Positions 37,809-46,296 of a DNA stretch of 64,000 bases are shown piece by piece. This DNA is from Flammeovirga agarivorans (GTDB lineage: Bacteria > Bacteroidota > Bacteroidia > Cytophagales > Flammeovirgaceae): positions 197,449-261,448 of the forward strand of contig NZ_JABAIL010000002.1 in assembly GCF_012641475.1 (NCBI RefSeq). Direction: 5' to 3'. Under the pieces are notes generated by a model that saw nothing but the letters and a program-made list of their open reading frames with translations, had not been told where the DNA came from and ran no database searches. Position 1 is the stretch's first letter, and each line of letters starts with the position of its first letter. The position numbers and the translations under genes were made by a program.

Positions 37809-39107
37809 ATGAAGAAAATACAACACCTAATTCTACTACTTACATTACCTTGTTTATTTTTCGCTTGTGATACAGAAAACACATTAGATCCTTCAAATAG
37901 TGATGACACAAATACTGACATTACTGCTAATGAATATTTTGAAGCAACATGGAATATTAGTTCTGGAGGAGCAATTTCTAGTATGGCATTTACATCCGAT
38001 GGATTAGCTACAGTCCAAGGAACAGCATCAAATTCTAGAACTTTAGTAGAACAAAAAGATTTACTTTTTTATGGCGGTTACACCGTACAATCAGATACAA
38101 TTATTGATCTTGAAGGATATGGCACCATCAAAGTTTTAAATGTGGATGGAAACATAGAAATTGAACTTATTAAAGAAGATAACCCGGAAGAAAAAATAAG
38201 CTTATACGCCACACTAGACAACACTACTTATTCTGAAAAAACTGCTTTCTTATCCAATATCTGGAAAGATGAAGAAGGGTATTACGTATATTTCACAAAA
38301 GATGGTGCATTACTTACTAGTGATGGAAGCGGTATCTGGGAATGGATTGATGACAGTGAGGAAGCTTTAAAAGTTAAAATCGAAGATGATATTTATAGAG
38401 TAGATGTCGTTGAACTTACTGAAGAAAACTTTACAATTGAGTTAAACTTCGAAGAAAATGATTCTACATTTACTCAAACCATAAACATGACTAGAGCAGA
38501 TTATGAAGAGTTTCTAGAGAATATGGAAGGATTTGGTGAAGATCACTCTTATGCTGTTCCTGCAGAAATGGCAGGCCATGGTACTTTCAGTATCGATGGA
38601 GAAGAAGTTTTCAAGATTCGAGGTGCTGCAGGTAGACAAAATGAAGTATTCGAAAATGATTCTTCAGGTAGATTCTTTGACTTGGTATTTATGGAAGACA
38701 TTAGTGTTCTTGATGAATTGGAAGAGTACGAAGGAGATGATTTCATAGGAAATATGGTTTCTTTAGGAATCACAACTTCTGCAGATACTCCAAAAGAACT
38801 AGCTGGAGATTACAGTAAAGGTTCAGATTGGGAAGATAATGAGGATGCTACTACTGCCCCAGACTATGCTGTTCAATTTGCTGGTGCAACTACAGAAATT
38901 GATGGAGAGTTCACTTTATTCTTAAAAAATCATGATGATGAAGGACTAACCATTGATCGATTCAACATCTCAAAAGGAAAAGATAAAACGTATATCATTG
39001 ATGCTGTTTACGAAGTAAACAAAGTAAGTCATGAAGACGATACTACAGGTGAAAAAGTGAAAGTTCATTTCCATTATGAAGGAAAGATTTTCTTTATCAC
39101 AGACTAA
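37809..39107 (+). CDS. large acidic lipoprotein of unknown function
   Basis: 432 residues. Lipoprotein signal with acceptor Cys near residue 20 (PCLFFACDTENT). The mature part is acidic and beta-rich by pattern. The segments YFEATWNISSGG (early) and NIWKDEEGYYVYFTKDG (middle) suggest two related beta domains of lipocalin-like type, but I do not recognise the family. It sits between nirD and a convergent glycine-zipper gene; the strong nirBD terminator before it argues against membership of the nitrite operon. Confidence 0.65.
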   Translation: MKKIQHLILLLTLPCLFFACDTENTLDPSNSDDTNTDITANEYFEATWNISSGGAISSMAFTSDGLATVQGTASNSRTLVEQKDLLFYGGYTVQSDTIIDLEGYGTIKVLNVDGNIEIELIKEDNPEEKISLYATLDNTTYSEKTAFLSNIWKDEEGYYVYFTKDGALLTSDGSGIWEWIDDSEEALKVKIEDDIYRVDVVELTEENFTIELNFEENDSTFTQTINMTRADYEEFLENMEGFGEDHSYAVPAEMAGHGTFSIDGEEVFKIRGAAGRQNEVFENDSSGRFFDLVFMEDISVLDELEEYEGDDFIGNMVSLGITTSADTPKELAGDYSKGSDWEDNEDATTAPDYAVQFAGATTEIDGEFTLFLKNHDDEGLTIDRFNISKGKDKTYIIDAVYEVNKVSHEDDTTGEKVKVHFHYEGKIFFITD

Positions 39108-39143
39108 AAAAAAGCGGAGAATGCTAACATTCTCCGCTTTTTT
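39106..39143. terminator. bidirectional terminator
   Basis: Perfect 14-base stem AAAAGCGGAGAATG / CATTCTCCGCTTTT between convergent genes. Confidence 0.88.
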
Positions 39144-39155
39144 GTTTCCATAATT

Positions 39156-39734
39156 TTATTTTACTGTATATCCTTTTCCTTCCATACATGCAGAAAACGC
39201 TTTAGAGAAATTCTCTTTCGCTTCTGCATTTTGTGTTGCAGCAGCTTGATTATTTTGTTTTTGCTCAACTGCATCACCATATTTTTTTGCTCTTCTTCCT
39301 CTTAGACCGCCTGCAACAGCTCCAATAGCCGCACCTTTTCCTGCATCACCTGCAATAGCACCAATTGCAGCTCCTGCTGCTGCACCGCCTGCAGCTCCTA
39401 CTACCATAGAACCGTCCGCAGAGGTATCTGCCTTTTTTGCTTGAACAACTGTTGGGTTTAATGGATCATAACCTGTTTGTTCAATGGCCCATTTATAACA
39501 TGCCATTTCATCGGCATCCATTGTCGCTTGATCTTGATTATTCGATGGAAAAACATATAGACCAATACTTTTAGAAATAGATGTTGTTGGTACTGTATTT
39601 CCAGAAGAACTGTCCGAAGCACTAACAGTTTGAGATTCGGTACTAGAATTTTCTTCAATATTATAATTCGTTTGTGCAGATAACGAAACAGAAGTCAGTA
39701 ATAATGCAACGATGATTATAAAGTGATTTTTCAT
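39156..39734 (-). CDS. exported glycine-zipper protein
   Basis: 192 residues. A signal peptide (about 1-20, LLTSVSLSAQ) precedes a Ser/Thr-rich stretch, a conserved block DQATMDADEMACYKWAIEQTGYDP, a glycine-zipper region (GAAGGAAAGAAIGAIAG and following, about 107-140), and a conserved C-terminal end FSKAFSACMEGKGYTVK. The two cysteines, one before and one after the zipper, may pair. Glycine-zipper proteins of this type are found in the outer envelope; the exact role is not known. Confidence 0.8.
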   Translation of the reverse strand: MKNHFIIIVALLLTSVSLSAQTNYNIEENSSTESQTVSASDSSSGNTVPTTSISKSIGLYVFPSNNQDQATMDADEMACYKWAIEQTGYDPLNPTVVQAKKADTSADGSMVVGAAGGAAAGAAIGAIAGDAGKGAAIGAVAGGLRGRRAKKYGDAVEQKQNNQAAATQNAEAKENFSKAFSACMEGKGYTVK

Positions 39735-39910
39735 GATAACTAATGATGATGTTTACTTAGAAATAATGTTTGATTTCATACTATCAAATAAACGGTCATT
39801 AATTTGTGATAACTATCAAATTGTGATTAATAAATATCAAATTTTAATCATAAGAATTATTACATTTTGAAAGCATTATTCAACGGAAGTGATTTTATTT
39901 GTAATAACAT

Positions 39911-41728
39911 GTGCATTCTAAACTAACATTTAGCTTCATGACAAAACAAGATAGTTCTCAAAGTACCCTTACGTCCAAAATTGAAAAACTAAGTATCAAT
40001 AAATTATGGTCTTTGTATTTTATTGCCATTACTGTAATCATTTTATTGATCACCTTTTCGCAGGTAATTAATTATTCTTTTTCAGAAAGGCAAAGCGTCG
40101 ATGCTGATATAATCAATAAGGCAGGTCGACAAAGAATGCTAAGTCAGAAGATTACAAAATGTGTTCTTTTATTTCAATTAGATAAACAAGGTAGTTATAA
40201 GAAAGAATTATCCTTTGCCTTAAATGAATGGGAGTTATCTCATACTGAACTAGGTAGACACAATGATGAAATTCAGAACTCTATTGTTAAAGCTGAAGCT
40301 GATGAGCTATATAGTAAAATGCATACCTTTCAACAAAAGGTATTTGAAAATGCCCATAAACTACTAAATAATGAAACTGACTCAACATTAACTCAAGAAG
40401 TTTTAGATAATGAAGCGTACTATTTGATCTATATGGATCAGTTAGTAGGTGTATATTCTGACTACGCGAATCAAAAGTTAAATGTAGTACAAAATACTTC
40501 CCTCCTACTTTTCTTAATTACACTCACCATTTTATTCTTCGAATTAGCTTATGTATTTAGACCTACTGCTAGAAGAATTAAAAAAACTATCCAAGAACTC
40601 GAAAAAACAAAGAATATCAATCATGAAAAAATTCAAGAGGTTGACCAACTCTATCGATCTTTAGGTCAAGCGTATCAACATTTATCGGAATCGAAAGAAA
40701 CGGATGAGAATCTACATGTCGTATTAGGAAAAGTAAATGATGAAGGAGACTTCATAGAAACTTCTGAGAACTTAATAGACATCCTGAAGATTGAAGAAAA
40801 TGAAACACCAAGAAATATCTTCCATTGGTTAATTCCTGAAGGTTATAAAGAAGAAATGATTAGAGAGATCCTTGATTCTGCTTTAAATGAAGAAACTTGG
40901 ATGGGCAATCTGAAAGTAACTGATGAGGATGGTGATTTTGTTTGGATAGAAATTATTATCACAAAAGTTCATAAGGACAAACCTGAAATACTCATTGTAG
41001 GGAGAGACACTACAGATCAAAAAGAGTCAGAAGAAAGATCAAAAGAGATTAATCAGGAAGAAATTGATAAACATATAGAAACCCAGAAGTCGAGATCTTT
41101 ATTAATATTAAAGGGACAAGAAGAAGAAAGAGGTAGAATCTCTAAAGATATTCATGATGGCATTGGACAACTACTTACTGCATTAAAGTTTAGTTTAGAA
41201 TCCATTAATCTAGCTCAAGCAAAATTATCTTCTCAAAAATTAAAGGAATCGAAAAAACTACTTAAGAATATTATCAGAGAAGTAAGAAGAGTATCCTTCA
41301 ACCTCTCACCAAATACTTTAGGTGATTACGGCATTAATGCGGTATTAACTCGATTCGCATCCGAGACAAGTAGATTATCTGATGTAAATGTCACTTTTAA
41401 TAATAAATCGGATTTTAATAAAAGGTTCGAGAGACATATTGAAACTAATATCTACAGAATCGTCCAGGAAGCGGTCAACAATGCTATCAAATACTCAAAA
41501 GCTGCACAAGTAGAAATAGATTTGATACATGATTTTGAAATGTTATATATCTCAATCAAGGACAATGGCGATGGCTTCGATACTGATAATATTGAAATTC
41601 ATGGTGGTGGCAATGGACTACTAAACATGAAAGAAAGAGCCGGATTCGTTGGCGGTAGTATAGAGGTAACCTCTTCAATTGGAAAAGGTACTACGATCTC
41701 AGTAGAAGTACCTATTGAAGAAGTCTAA
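39911..41728 (+). CDS. NarX-like sensor histidine kinase (HisKA_3) with PAS domain
   Basis: 605 residues (ATG at 39938 is an alternative start). TM1 lies at about 30-52, then a periplasmic sensor with NKAGRQRMLSQKITK just after it. That segment resembles the nitrate-binding P-box of NarX/NarQ and the PilJ N-terminal domain. TM2 is at about 190-212, a PAS domain at about 255-370, and a HisKA_3 domain with phospho-acceptor H415 in RISKDIHDGIGQL. The HATPase has IVQEAVNNAIKYSKA and DNGDGF. It pairs with the NarL-type regulator 57 bases downstream, and the nitrate reductase gene follows. Nitrate or nitrite sensing is a sound inference, not proven. Confidence 0.88.
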   Translation: MHSKLTFSFMTKQDSSQSTLTSKIEKLSINKLWSLYFIAITVIILLITFSQVINYSFSERQSVDADIINKAGRQRMLSQKITKCVLLFQLDKQGSYKKELSFALNEWELSHTELGRHNDEIQNSIVKAEADELYSKMHTFQQKVFENAHKLLNNETDSTLTQEVLDNEAYYLIYMDQLVGVYSDYANQKLNVVQNTSLLLFLITLTILFFELAYVFRPTARRIKKTIQELEKTKNINHEKIQEVDQLYRSLGQAYQHLSESKETDENLHVVLGKVNDEGDFIETSENLIDILKIEENETPRNIFHWLIPEGYKEEMIREILDSALNEETWMGNLKVTDEDGDFVWIEIIITKVHKDKPEILIVGRDTTDQKESEERSKEINQEEIDKHIETQKSRSLLILKGQEEERGRISKDIHDGIGQLLTALKFSLESINLAQAKLSSQKLKESKKLLKNIIREVRRVSFNLSPNTLGDYGINAVLTRFASETSRLSDVNVTFNNKSDFNKRFERHIETNIYRIVQEAVNNAIKYSKAAQVEIDLIHDFEMLYISIKDNGDGFDTDNIEIHGGGNGLLNMKERAGFVGGSIEVTSSIGKGTTISVEVPIEEV

Positions 41729-41784
41729 GTAATTTTTTTATATTGCATTAAAAATAAACACCTCACATCAAATATTTTACTTTA

Positions 41785-42471
41785 ATGAGTCAAATTTCAG
41801 TAGTATTAACTGACGATCACGTAGTTGTACGTAACGGCATTAAGCTATTATTAGAAAATAGCCATGAAATTGATGTTATTGGAGAAGGAGCTAACGGTCA
41901 AGAAGCATTAAATCTTTGTAAAAAACTGCAACCAGACGTTTTAGTGATCGACATTAGAATGCCTGTAATGAACGGAATTGAGGCTACTTCCAAAGTGAAG
42001 GAATACAGCCCCAATACACAGGTTTTAATCCTTTCCATGCATGATGATGCTGAATACATTTTGGATGCAGCAGAAAAAGGAGCTAGTGGTTATCTATTAA
42101 AAGATTCTAATAGTGACGAATTCTTGAAAGCTATCAAAACAGTACATCAAGGAAAGAAATACTTTAGTGGAGATATCTCGAAGGTTTTAGTAGAAGGATA
42201 CTTAAACATAAAAAATAATCCTGCCTCTACCACTACTAGTGATACTGAACAGGAGAAAACTTTTGACCTTACAAAGAGAGAAAAAGAAATCCTTAAATAT
42301 GTAGCTGCAGGAAAAAGTAGCAAAGACATCGCTGCAACACTTAATAAAAGTGTGAGAACGATTGAAACACATCGATTTAATATCATGAAAAAAATGGAAG
42401 TAAAAAGTGCTGTAGAGTTGATCGCTAAAATCAACGAATTACCTACTTTAAAAGCAGAATTAGCTTTATAA
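41785..42471 (+). CDS. NarL/FixJ-type response regulator
   Basis: 228 residues. Receiver domain with acidic D10-D11, phospho-acceptor D56 (VIDIRMP), and LKDSNSDEF; then a LuxR-type helix-turn-helix (DLTKREKEILKYVAAGKSSK, and TLNKSVRTIETHRFNIMKKM). It is the partner of the kinase just upstream and lies directly before nasA. TACGTA half-sites occur in the gap between it and nasA, and similar sites precede nirB and cobA, so it is the best candidate regulator of nitrate assimilation here. Confidence 0.92.
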   Translation: MSQISVVLTDDHVVVRNGIKLLLENSHEIDVIGEGANGQEALNLCKKLQPDVLVIDIRMPVMNGIEATSKVKEYSPNTQVLILSMHDDAEYILDAAEKGASGYLLKDSNSDEFLKAIKTVHQGKKYFSGDISKVLVEGYLNIKNNPASTTTSDTEQEKTFDLTKREKEILKYVAAGKSSKDIAATLNKSVRTIETHRFNIMKKMEVKSAVELIAKINELPTLKAELAL

Positions 42472-42494
42472 CATTAAGAAACTACGTAAATACT

Positions 42495-42526
42495 TAGCCT
42501 TTTCGGTATCGAAAAGGCTTTTTTTA
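42495..42526 (+). terminator. terminator after response regulator gene
   Basis: Stem AGCCTTTTCG / CGAAAAGGCT followed by a run of T. It separates the sensor pair from nasA. Confidence 0.85.
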
Positions 42527-42582
42527 TCTCTAATAATAAGAAAATCCACTTTTTTTTTGTTTAACTGAAAATTAACGGGCCC

Positions 42583-42638
42583 ATTATTACGTATTTTTAC
42601 GTAATAATACTTACTTTTGAATTAAGACATTACGTAAA
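42583..42638 (+). promoter_or_regulatory. nasA: nasA promoter with perfect inverted repeat
   Basis: A perfect inverted repeat with 11-base arms ATTATTACGTA / TACGTAATAAT and a TTTT centre spans 42583-42608. Its core TACGTATTTTTACGTA is 16 bases, a 7-2-7 layout with outer TAC and GTA, as for NarL sites (TACYYMT halves; here position 4 is G). Eight bases after the core comes a -7 box TACTTTTG (42612-42619), predicting a start near 42626 and a leader of about 140 bases. A further TACGTAA half-site is at 42631. Confidence 0.7.
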
Positions 42639-42765
42639 GTATTCTGATTATAAAAATCCCACATTATTTATAAACAAGAAACACAAACTGTAGTGTACTA
42701 AAACAAACACATGCTTTAGGGGGAAGATTCCTTCCCCCATTTTTAAACAAAAAGCGCAGAAAAAG

Positions 42766-45700
42766 ATGATGAAAACAATCTCAACGTATAAATCTACTTG
42801 TTCTTACTGTGGTGTTGGTTGTGGAATTGATGTCCACAAAGACAGCAAAGGAAAACTGATGGTTGAAGGAGATCCTACATATCCGGTCAATAAAGGTAAA
42901 CTTTGCTCAAAAGGAATGAACTTACATTATGTTGTACAAGATACTTCTGACAGATTATTATATCCTCAGATGAGATGGAGTAAGCAACATGATTTACAAA
43001 GAGTGGATTGGGATACTGCTTTCACAAGAGCTGCAGCCGTTTTTAAATCGATTATCAAAAAACATGGACCTGATGCTGTCGGTATGTATGTATCAGGACA
43101 ATGTTTAACTGAAGAATATTATTTAGCAAACAAACTAACAAAAGGCTTCTTCCAAACAAACAATATCGACACCAACTCAAGACTTTGTATGAGTTCGGCA
43201 GTAGTTGGCTATGTGAAAACATTAGGCGAAGATACTGTACCTATTTCATATGAAGATATTGAGTTGGCCGATACTTTTATGATTGCAGGTGCCAACCCAG
43301 CTTGGTGTCACCCGATATTATTTAGAAGAATAGAAGCACATAAGGAAGCTAACCCTGATACAAAATTAATCGTTGTAGATCCAAGAAAAACTCAAACATG
43401 TGCTCTTGCAGATTTACATTTGCAACTAAACCCTGGTACAGATATCGTACTTTACCAAGCTATTGGTAGAGCGATCATTGAAGAAGGTGATTTAGATTGG
43501 GACTTTATTAAGAACAATACAGATGGTTTCGACAGCTACCGTAAAGAAGTAATGTCGAGAACATTCAAAGAAGCTTCTGCGATTACAGGAGTTACTATAG
43601 ATGATATCAAATTAGCAGCTAGATATATTGGCAATGCCAATGCCTTCATTAACATGTGGGCGATGGGTCTAAACCAATCTGCTCAAGGAACAAACAAAAA
43701 CTTAGCTTTACTAAACCTTAACCTTATTACAGGTCAAATCGGTAAACCTGGTGCAGGGCCTTTCTCATTAACGGGTCAACCTAATGCAATGGGTGGTAGA
43801 GAAGTTGGTGGTATGGCTTCTTTATTGGCTGCTCATCACGACCTTAAAAATCCAGAACACAGACAAAAAGTTGCTGATTATTGGGGTGTTGATCATATCC
43901 AAGAAAAGCCTGGTAAAACTGCTACTGAAATGTTTGAAGCCTTAGCTTCAGGCGAGATGAAAGCAGTCTGGATTGTATGTACCAACCCTATGGTAAGTTT
44001 ACCAGATTCAAAATTAGTTGAAGAGGCTTTAAAGAAAGCAAAATTTGTTATTGTTCAGGATATCTCAGGTAAAGCAGACTCCATTGAACATGCTGACCTT
44101 ATTTTACCAGCTGCAGGTTGGTTGGAAAAAGAAGGTACGATGACTAACTCTGAAAGAAGAATTAGTCACTTAGAAAGAGTAATCCCTGCTCCCGGCGAAG
44201 CACTACCGGACACAGAGATCTTCTGTCGTTTTGCTCAGAAAATGGGTTACCATGGTTTCGATTACCAATCTACTGAAGATATTTTCAGAGAACATGCTCT
44301 TTTAACGAAGGGTACAAATATCGATATCGCTGAACTTACTTATGATATACTTAAGAAAGAACGTTCAGTACAATGGCCTTATATTAATGGTAAAGGAACA
44401 GATCGTCTATTCACAGACAATAAATTCTATACACCCAATAATAAGGCTCAGATCCTTACAAACGGTCCACAAAATGAATCAGACACCATTGACCCTGATT
44501 ATCCACTAGTACTCACGACGGGACGTATTAGGGATCAATGGCATACTATGACAAGAACGGGTAAAGTGAATAAGTTGAATCAACATATTGGCTTACCATT
44601 CTTAGAAATCCACCCTGATGATGCTAAAAGCAGAAACATCAATGATGGAGATACTGCAGTAATTCAAACGCATAGAGGCGAGTGTAGAGTAAACGTAAAT
44701 ATCACTCAAGACATTAAAAAAGGTGTCATCTTTATGCCAATGCACTGGGGTAAGATAAGCAATGAGATTTTTGGTAGAACAAATAACTTGACTGCTAATC
44801 ATATCGACCCTATTTCTAAAGAACCAGATTTCAAGTTCTCTTCTGCTCAGGTCGTTAAATTCAAAAAACAACCAGAAAAGATTCTTGTTATTGGTGCCGG
44901 TGCTGCTGCTTACAGATTTGTTTATACTTATAGAAATATAAACAAAGAAGATACGATCGAGGTATTCTCTAAAGAAAGTACACCATTCTATAACAGGGTA
45001 CTATTACCAGAATATGTCAATGAAACATTACTGTGGAAAGATTTACAAAAGTTTGATGATCTCACGGAATTCGACGAATTAAATATCAAACTACATTTAG
45101 GTAAATCGATTCAAAGTATTAATAGAGATGAAAAAGAAATTATAGATCAATTTGGAGACAAATACAACTATGACAAATTAATCATCGCTACTGGTAGCCG
45201 TCCATTTGTTCCAGCTGATGTGCCAATTCATTTAGAAGGGGTATTCACAATGCGTAACAAGAAAAACGCAGATAAGCTGAAGCAATACATGAACGGTAAA
45301 GGTTCTGTTGTAATTGTTGGTGGTGGTTTACTTGGACTTGAATTAGCCGCTTCTTTAAGAGAAATAAATATTGATGTTACAATTGTACAGTTAGCATCAA
45401 GATTAATGGACCGTCAATTAGACCCAATTGCCAGTGAACTTCTACTAAACCACGTTGAAGATAAAGGAATTGAGGTACTTCTTAACGACCAGGTACAAAC
45501 AATAGAAAAAGTTGGAGACAAAGCTTACAAAGCAAAACTTAAAGGTGGTAGAACCATCGAAAGCAATGCTATTGTATATGCGATTGGTACAAGACCTAAT
45601 GTTGAACTTGGTAAAGAGGCAGGATTAAAGACATCGAGAGGATTATTAGTTAATGAATATCTTCAAACTTCTGATCCATCTATTTTCTCAATGGGTGAGA

Positions 45701-46275
45701 TTGCAGAATTTGAAGGTCAATTAAACGGTACAACTGCAGGTGCTGAAGAGCAAGCAGATTCTTGTGCAAGATTTATTTCTGGTGATTTATTGAGTAGATA
45801 CTCAGGTACTCTTCCTATGAACATCCTTAAATTCTCAGATCTTTCTTTATGTTCTTTAGGTATTGTTGATTATCCAAGAAAAGATAAATCTTACGAAGAG
45901 GTAATTTTACTAGATAAAGCTGAAGCTTTCTACAAAAAATGTATCATTAAAGATGATAAATTAGTAGGAACAATATTACTTGGAGATAAATCTGAGTTTG
46001 CAGATTACAAAAAACTTATTGAGTTAAAAACTGAGCTTGGAGATCGTAGAACAGAACTTCTAAGAGGCAAGAGTGATGCTGAACCTTTAATGGGTGAAGT
46101 AATTTGTTCTTGTGGTAATGTTGGCTCTGGAAATATAGAAAAAGCACTAAACAATGGTTGTACGACACTAAATAAACTGTGTGAGTCAACAGGTGCTGGA
46201 CTTGGTTGTGGTAGCTGTAAAACAGAACTTCAGAGTATTCTTAAAACTCATGAAGAAAAATTACTTACTTTGTAA
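42766..46275 (+). CDS. nasA: assimilatory nitrate reductase fused to FAD and [2Fe-2S] electron-input modules
   Basis: 1169 residues in three parts. Residues 1-700 are a Mo-bisMGD nitrate reductase: [4Fe-4S] ligands C12, C15, C19, C47 and the likely Mo ligand C141 in NSRLCMSSAVVGY. Residues 705-1090 are a pyridine-nucleotide/FAD oxidoreductase (LVIGAGAAAYRF; VVIVGGGLLGLELAASL). Residues 1105-1160 hold a BFD-type [2Fe-2S] site (C1114, C1116, C1148, C1151). No signal peptide, so cytosolic. Having NAD(P)H-type FAD input in the same chain would replace a separate NasC-like subunit. It leads a two-gene unit with the rubredoxin protein. Confidence 0.93.
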   Translation: MMKTISTYKSTCSYCGVGCGIDVHKDSKGKLMVEGDPTYPVNKGKLCSKGMNLHYVVQDTSDRLLYPQMRWSKQHDLQRVDWDTAFTRAAAVFKSIIKKHGPDAVGMYVSGQCLTEEYYLANKLTKGFFQTNNIDTNSRLCMSSAVVGYVKTLGEDTVPISYEDIELADTFMIAGANPAWCHPILFRRIEAHKEANPDTKLIVVDPRKTQTCALADLHLQLNPGTDIVLYQAIGRAIIEEGDLDWDFIKNNTDGFDSYRKEVMSRTFKEASAITGVTIDDIKLAARYIGNANAFINMWAMGLNQSAQGTNKNLALLNLNLITGQIGKPGAGPFSLTGQPNAMGGREVGGMASLLAAHHDLKNPEHRQKVADYWGVDHIQEKPGKTATEMFEALASGEMKAVWIVCTNPMVSLPDSKLVEEALKKAKFVIVQDISGKADSIEHADLILPAAGWLEKEGTMTNSERRISHLERVIPAPGEALPDTEIFCRFAQKMGYHGFDYQSTEDIFREHALLTKGTNIDIAELTYDILKKERSVQWPYINGKGTDRLFTDNKFYTPNNKAQILTNGPQNESDTIDPDYPLVLTTGRIRDQWHTMTRTGKVNKLNQHIGLPFLEIHPDDAKSRNINDGDTAVIQTHRGECRVNVNITQDIKKGVIFMPMHWGKISNEIFGRTNNLTANHIDPISKEPDFKFSSAQVVKFKKQPEKILVIGAGAAAYRFVYTYRNINKEDTIEVFSKESTPFYNRVLLPEYVNETLLWKDLQKFDDLTEFDELNIKLHLGKSIQSINRDEKEIIDQFGDKYNYDKLIIATGSRPFVPADVPIHLEGVFTMRNKKNADKLKQYMNGKGSVVIVGGGLLGLELAASLREINIDVTIVQLASRLMDRQLDPIASELLLNHVEDKGIEVLLNDQVQTIEKVGDKAYKAKLKGGRTIESNAIVYAIGTRPNVELGKEAGLKTSRGLLVNEYLQTSDPSIFSMGEIAEFEGQLNGTTAGAEEQADSCARFISGDLLSRYSGTLPMNILKFSDLSLCSLGIVDYPRKDKSYEEVILLDKAEAFYKKCIIKDDKLVGTILLGDKSEFADYKKLIELKTELGDRRTELLRGKSDAEPLMGEVICSCGNVGSGNIEKALNNGCTTLNKLCESTGAGLGCGSCKTELQSILKTHEEKLLTL

Positions 46276-46296
46276 TCCACTAAATTAAATCAACAA

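Noticed and set aside
42483-42488. TACGTA after the response regulator gene as another regulator site
   Set aside because: It lies before the terminator hairpin, in the 3' end of the upstream transcript, and the partner half is not at the 7-2-7 distance.
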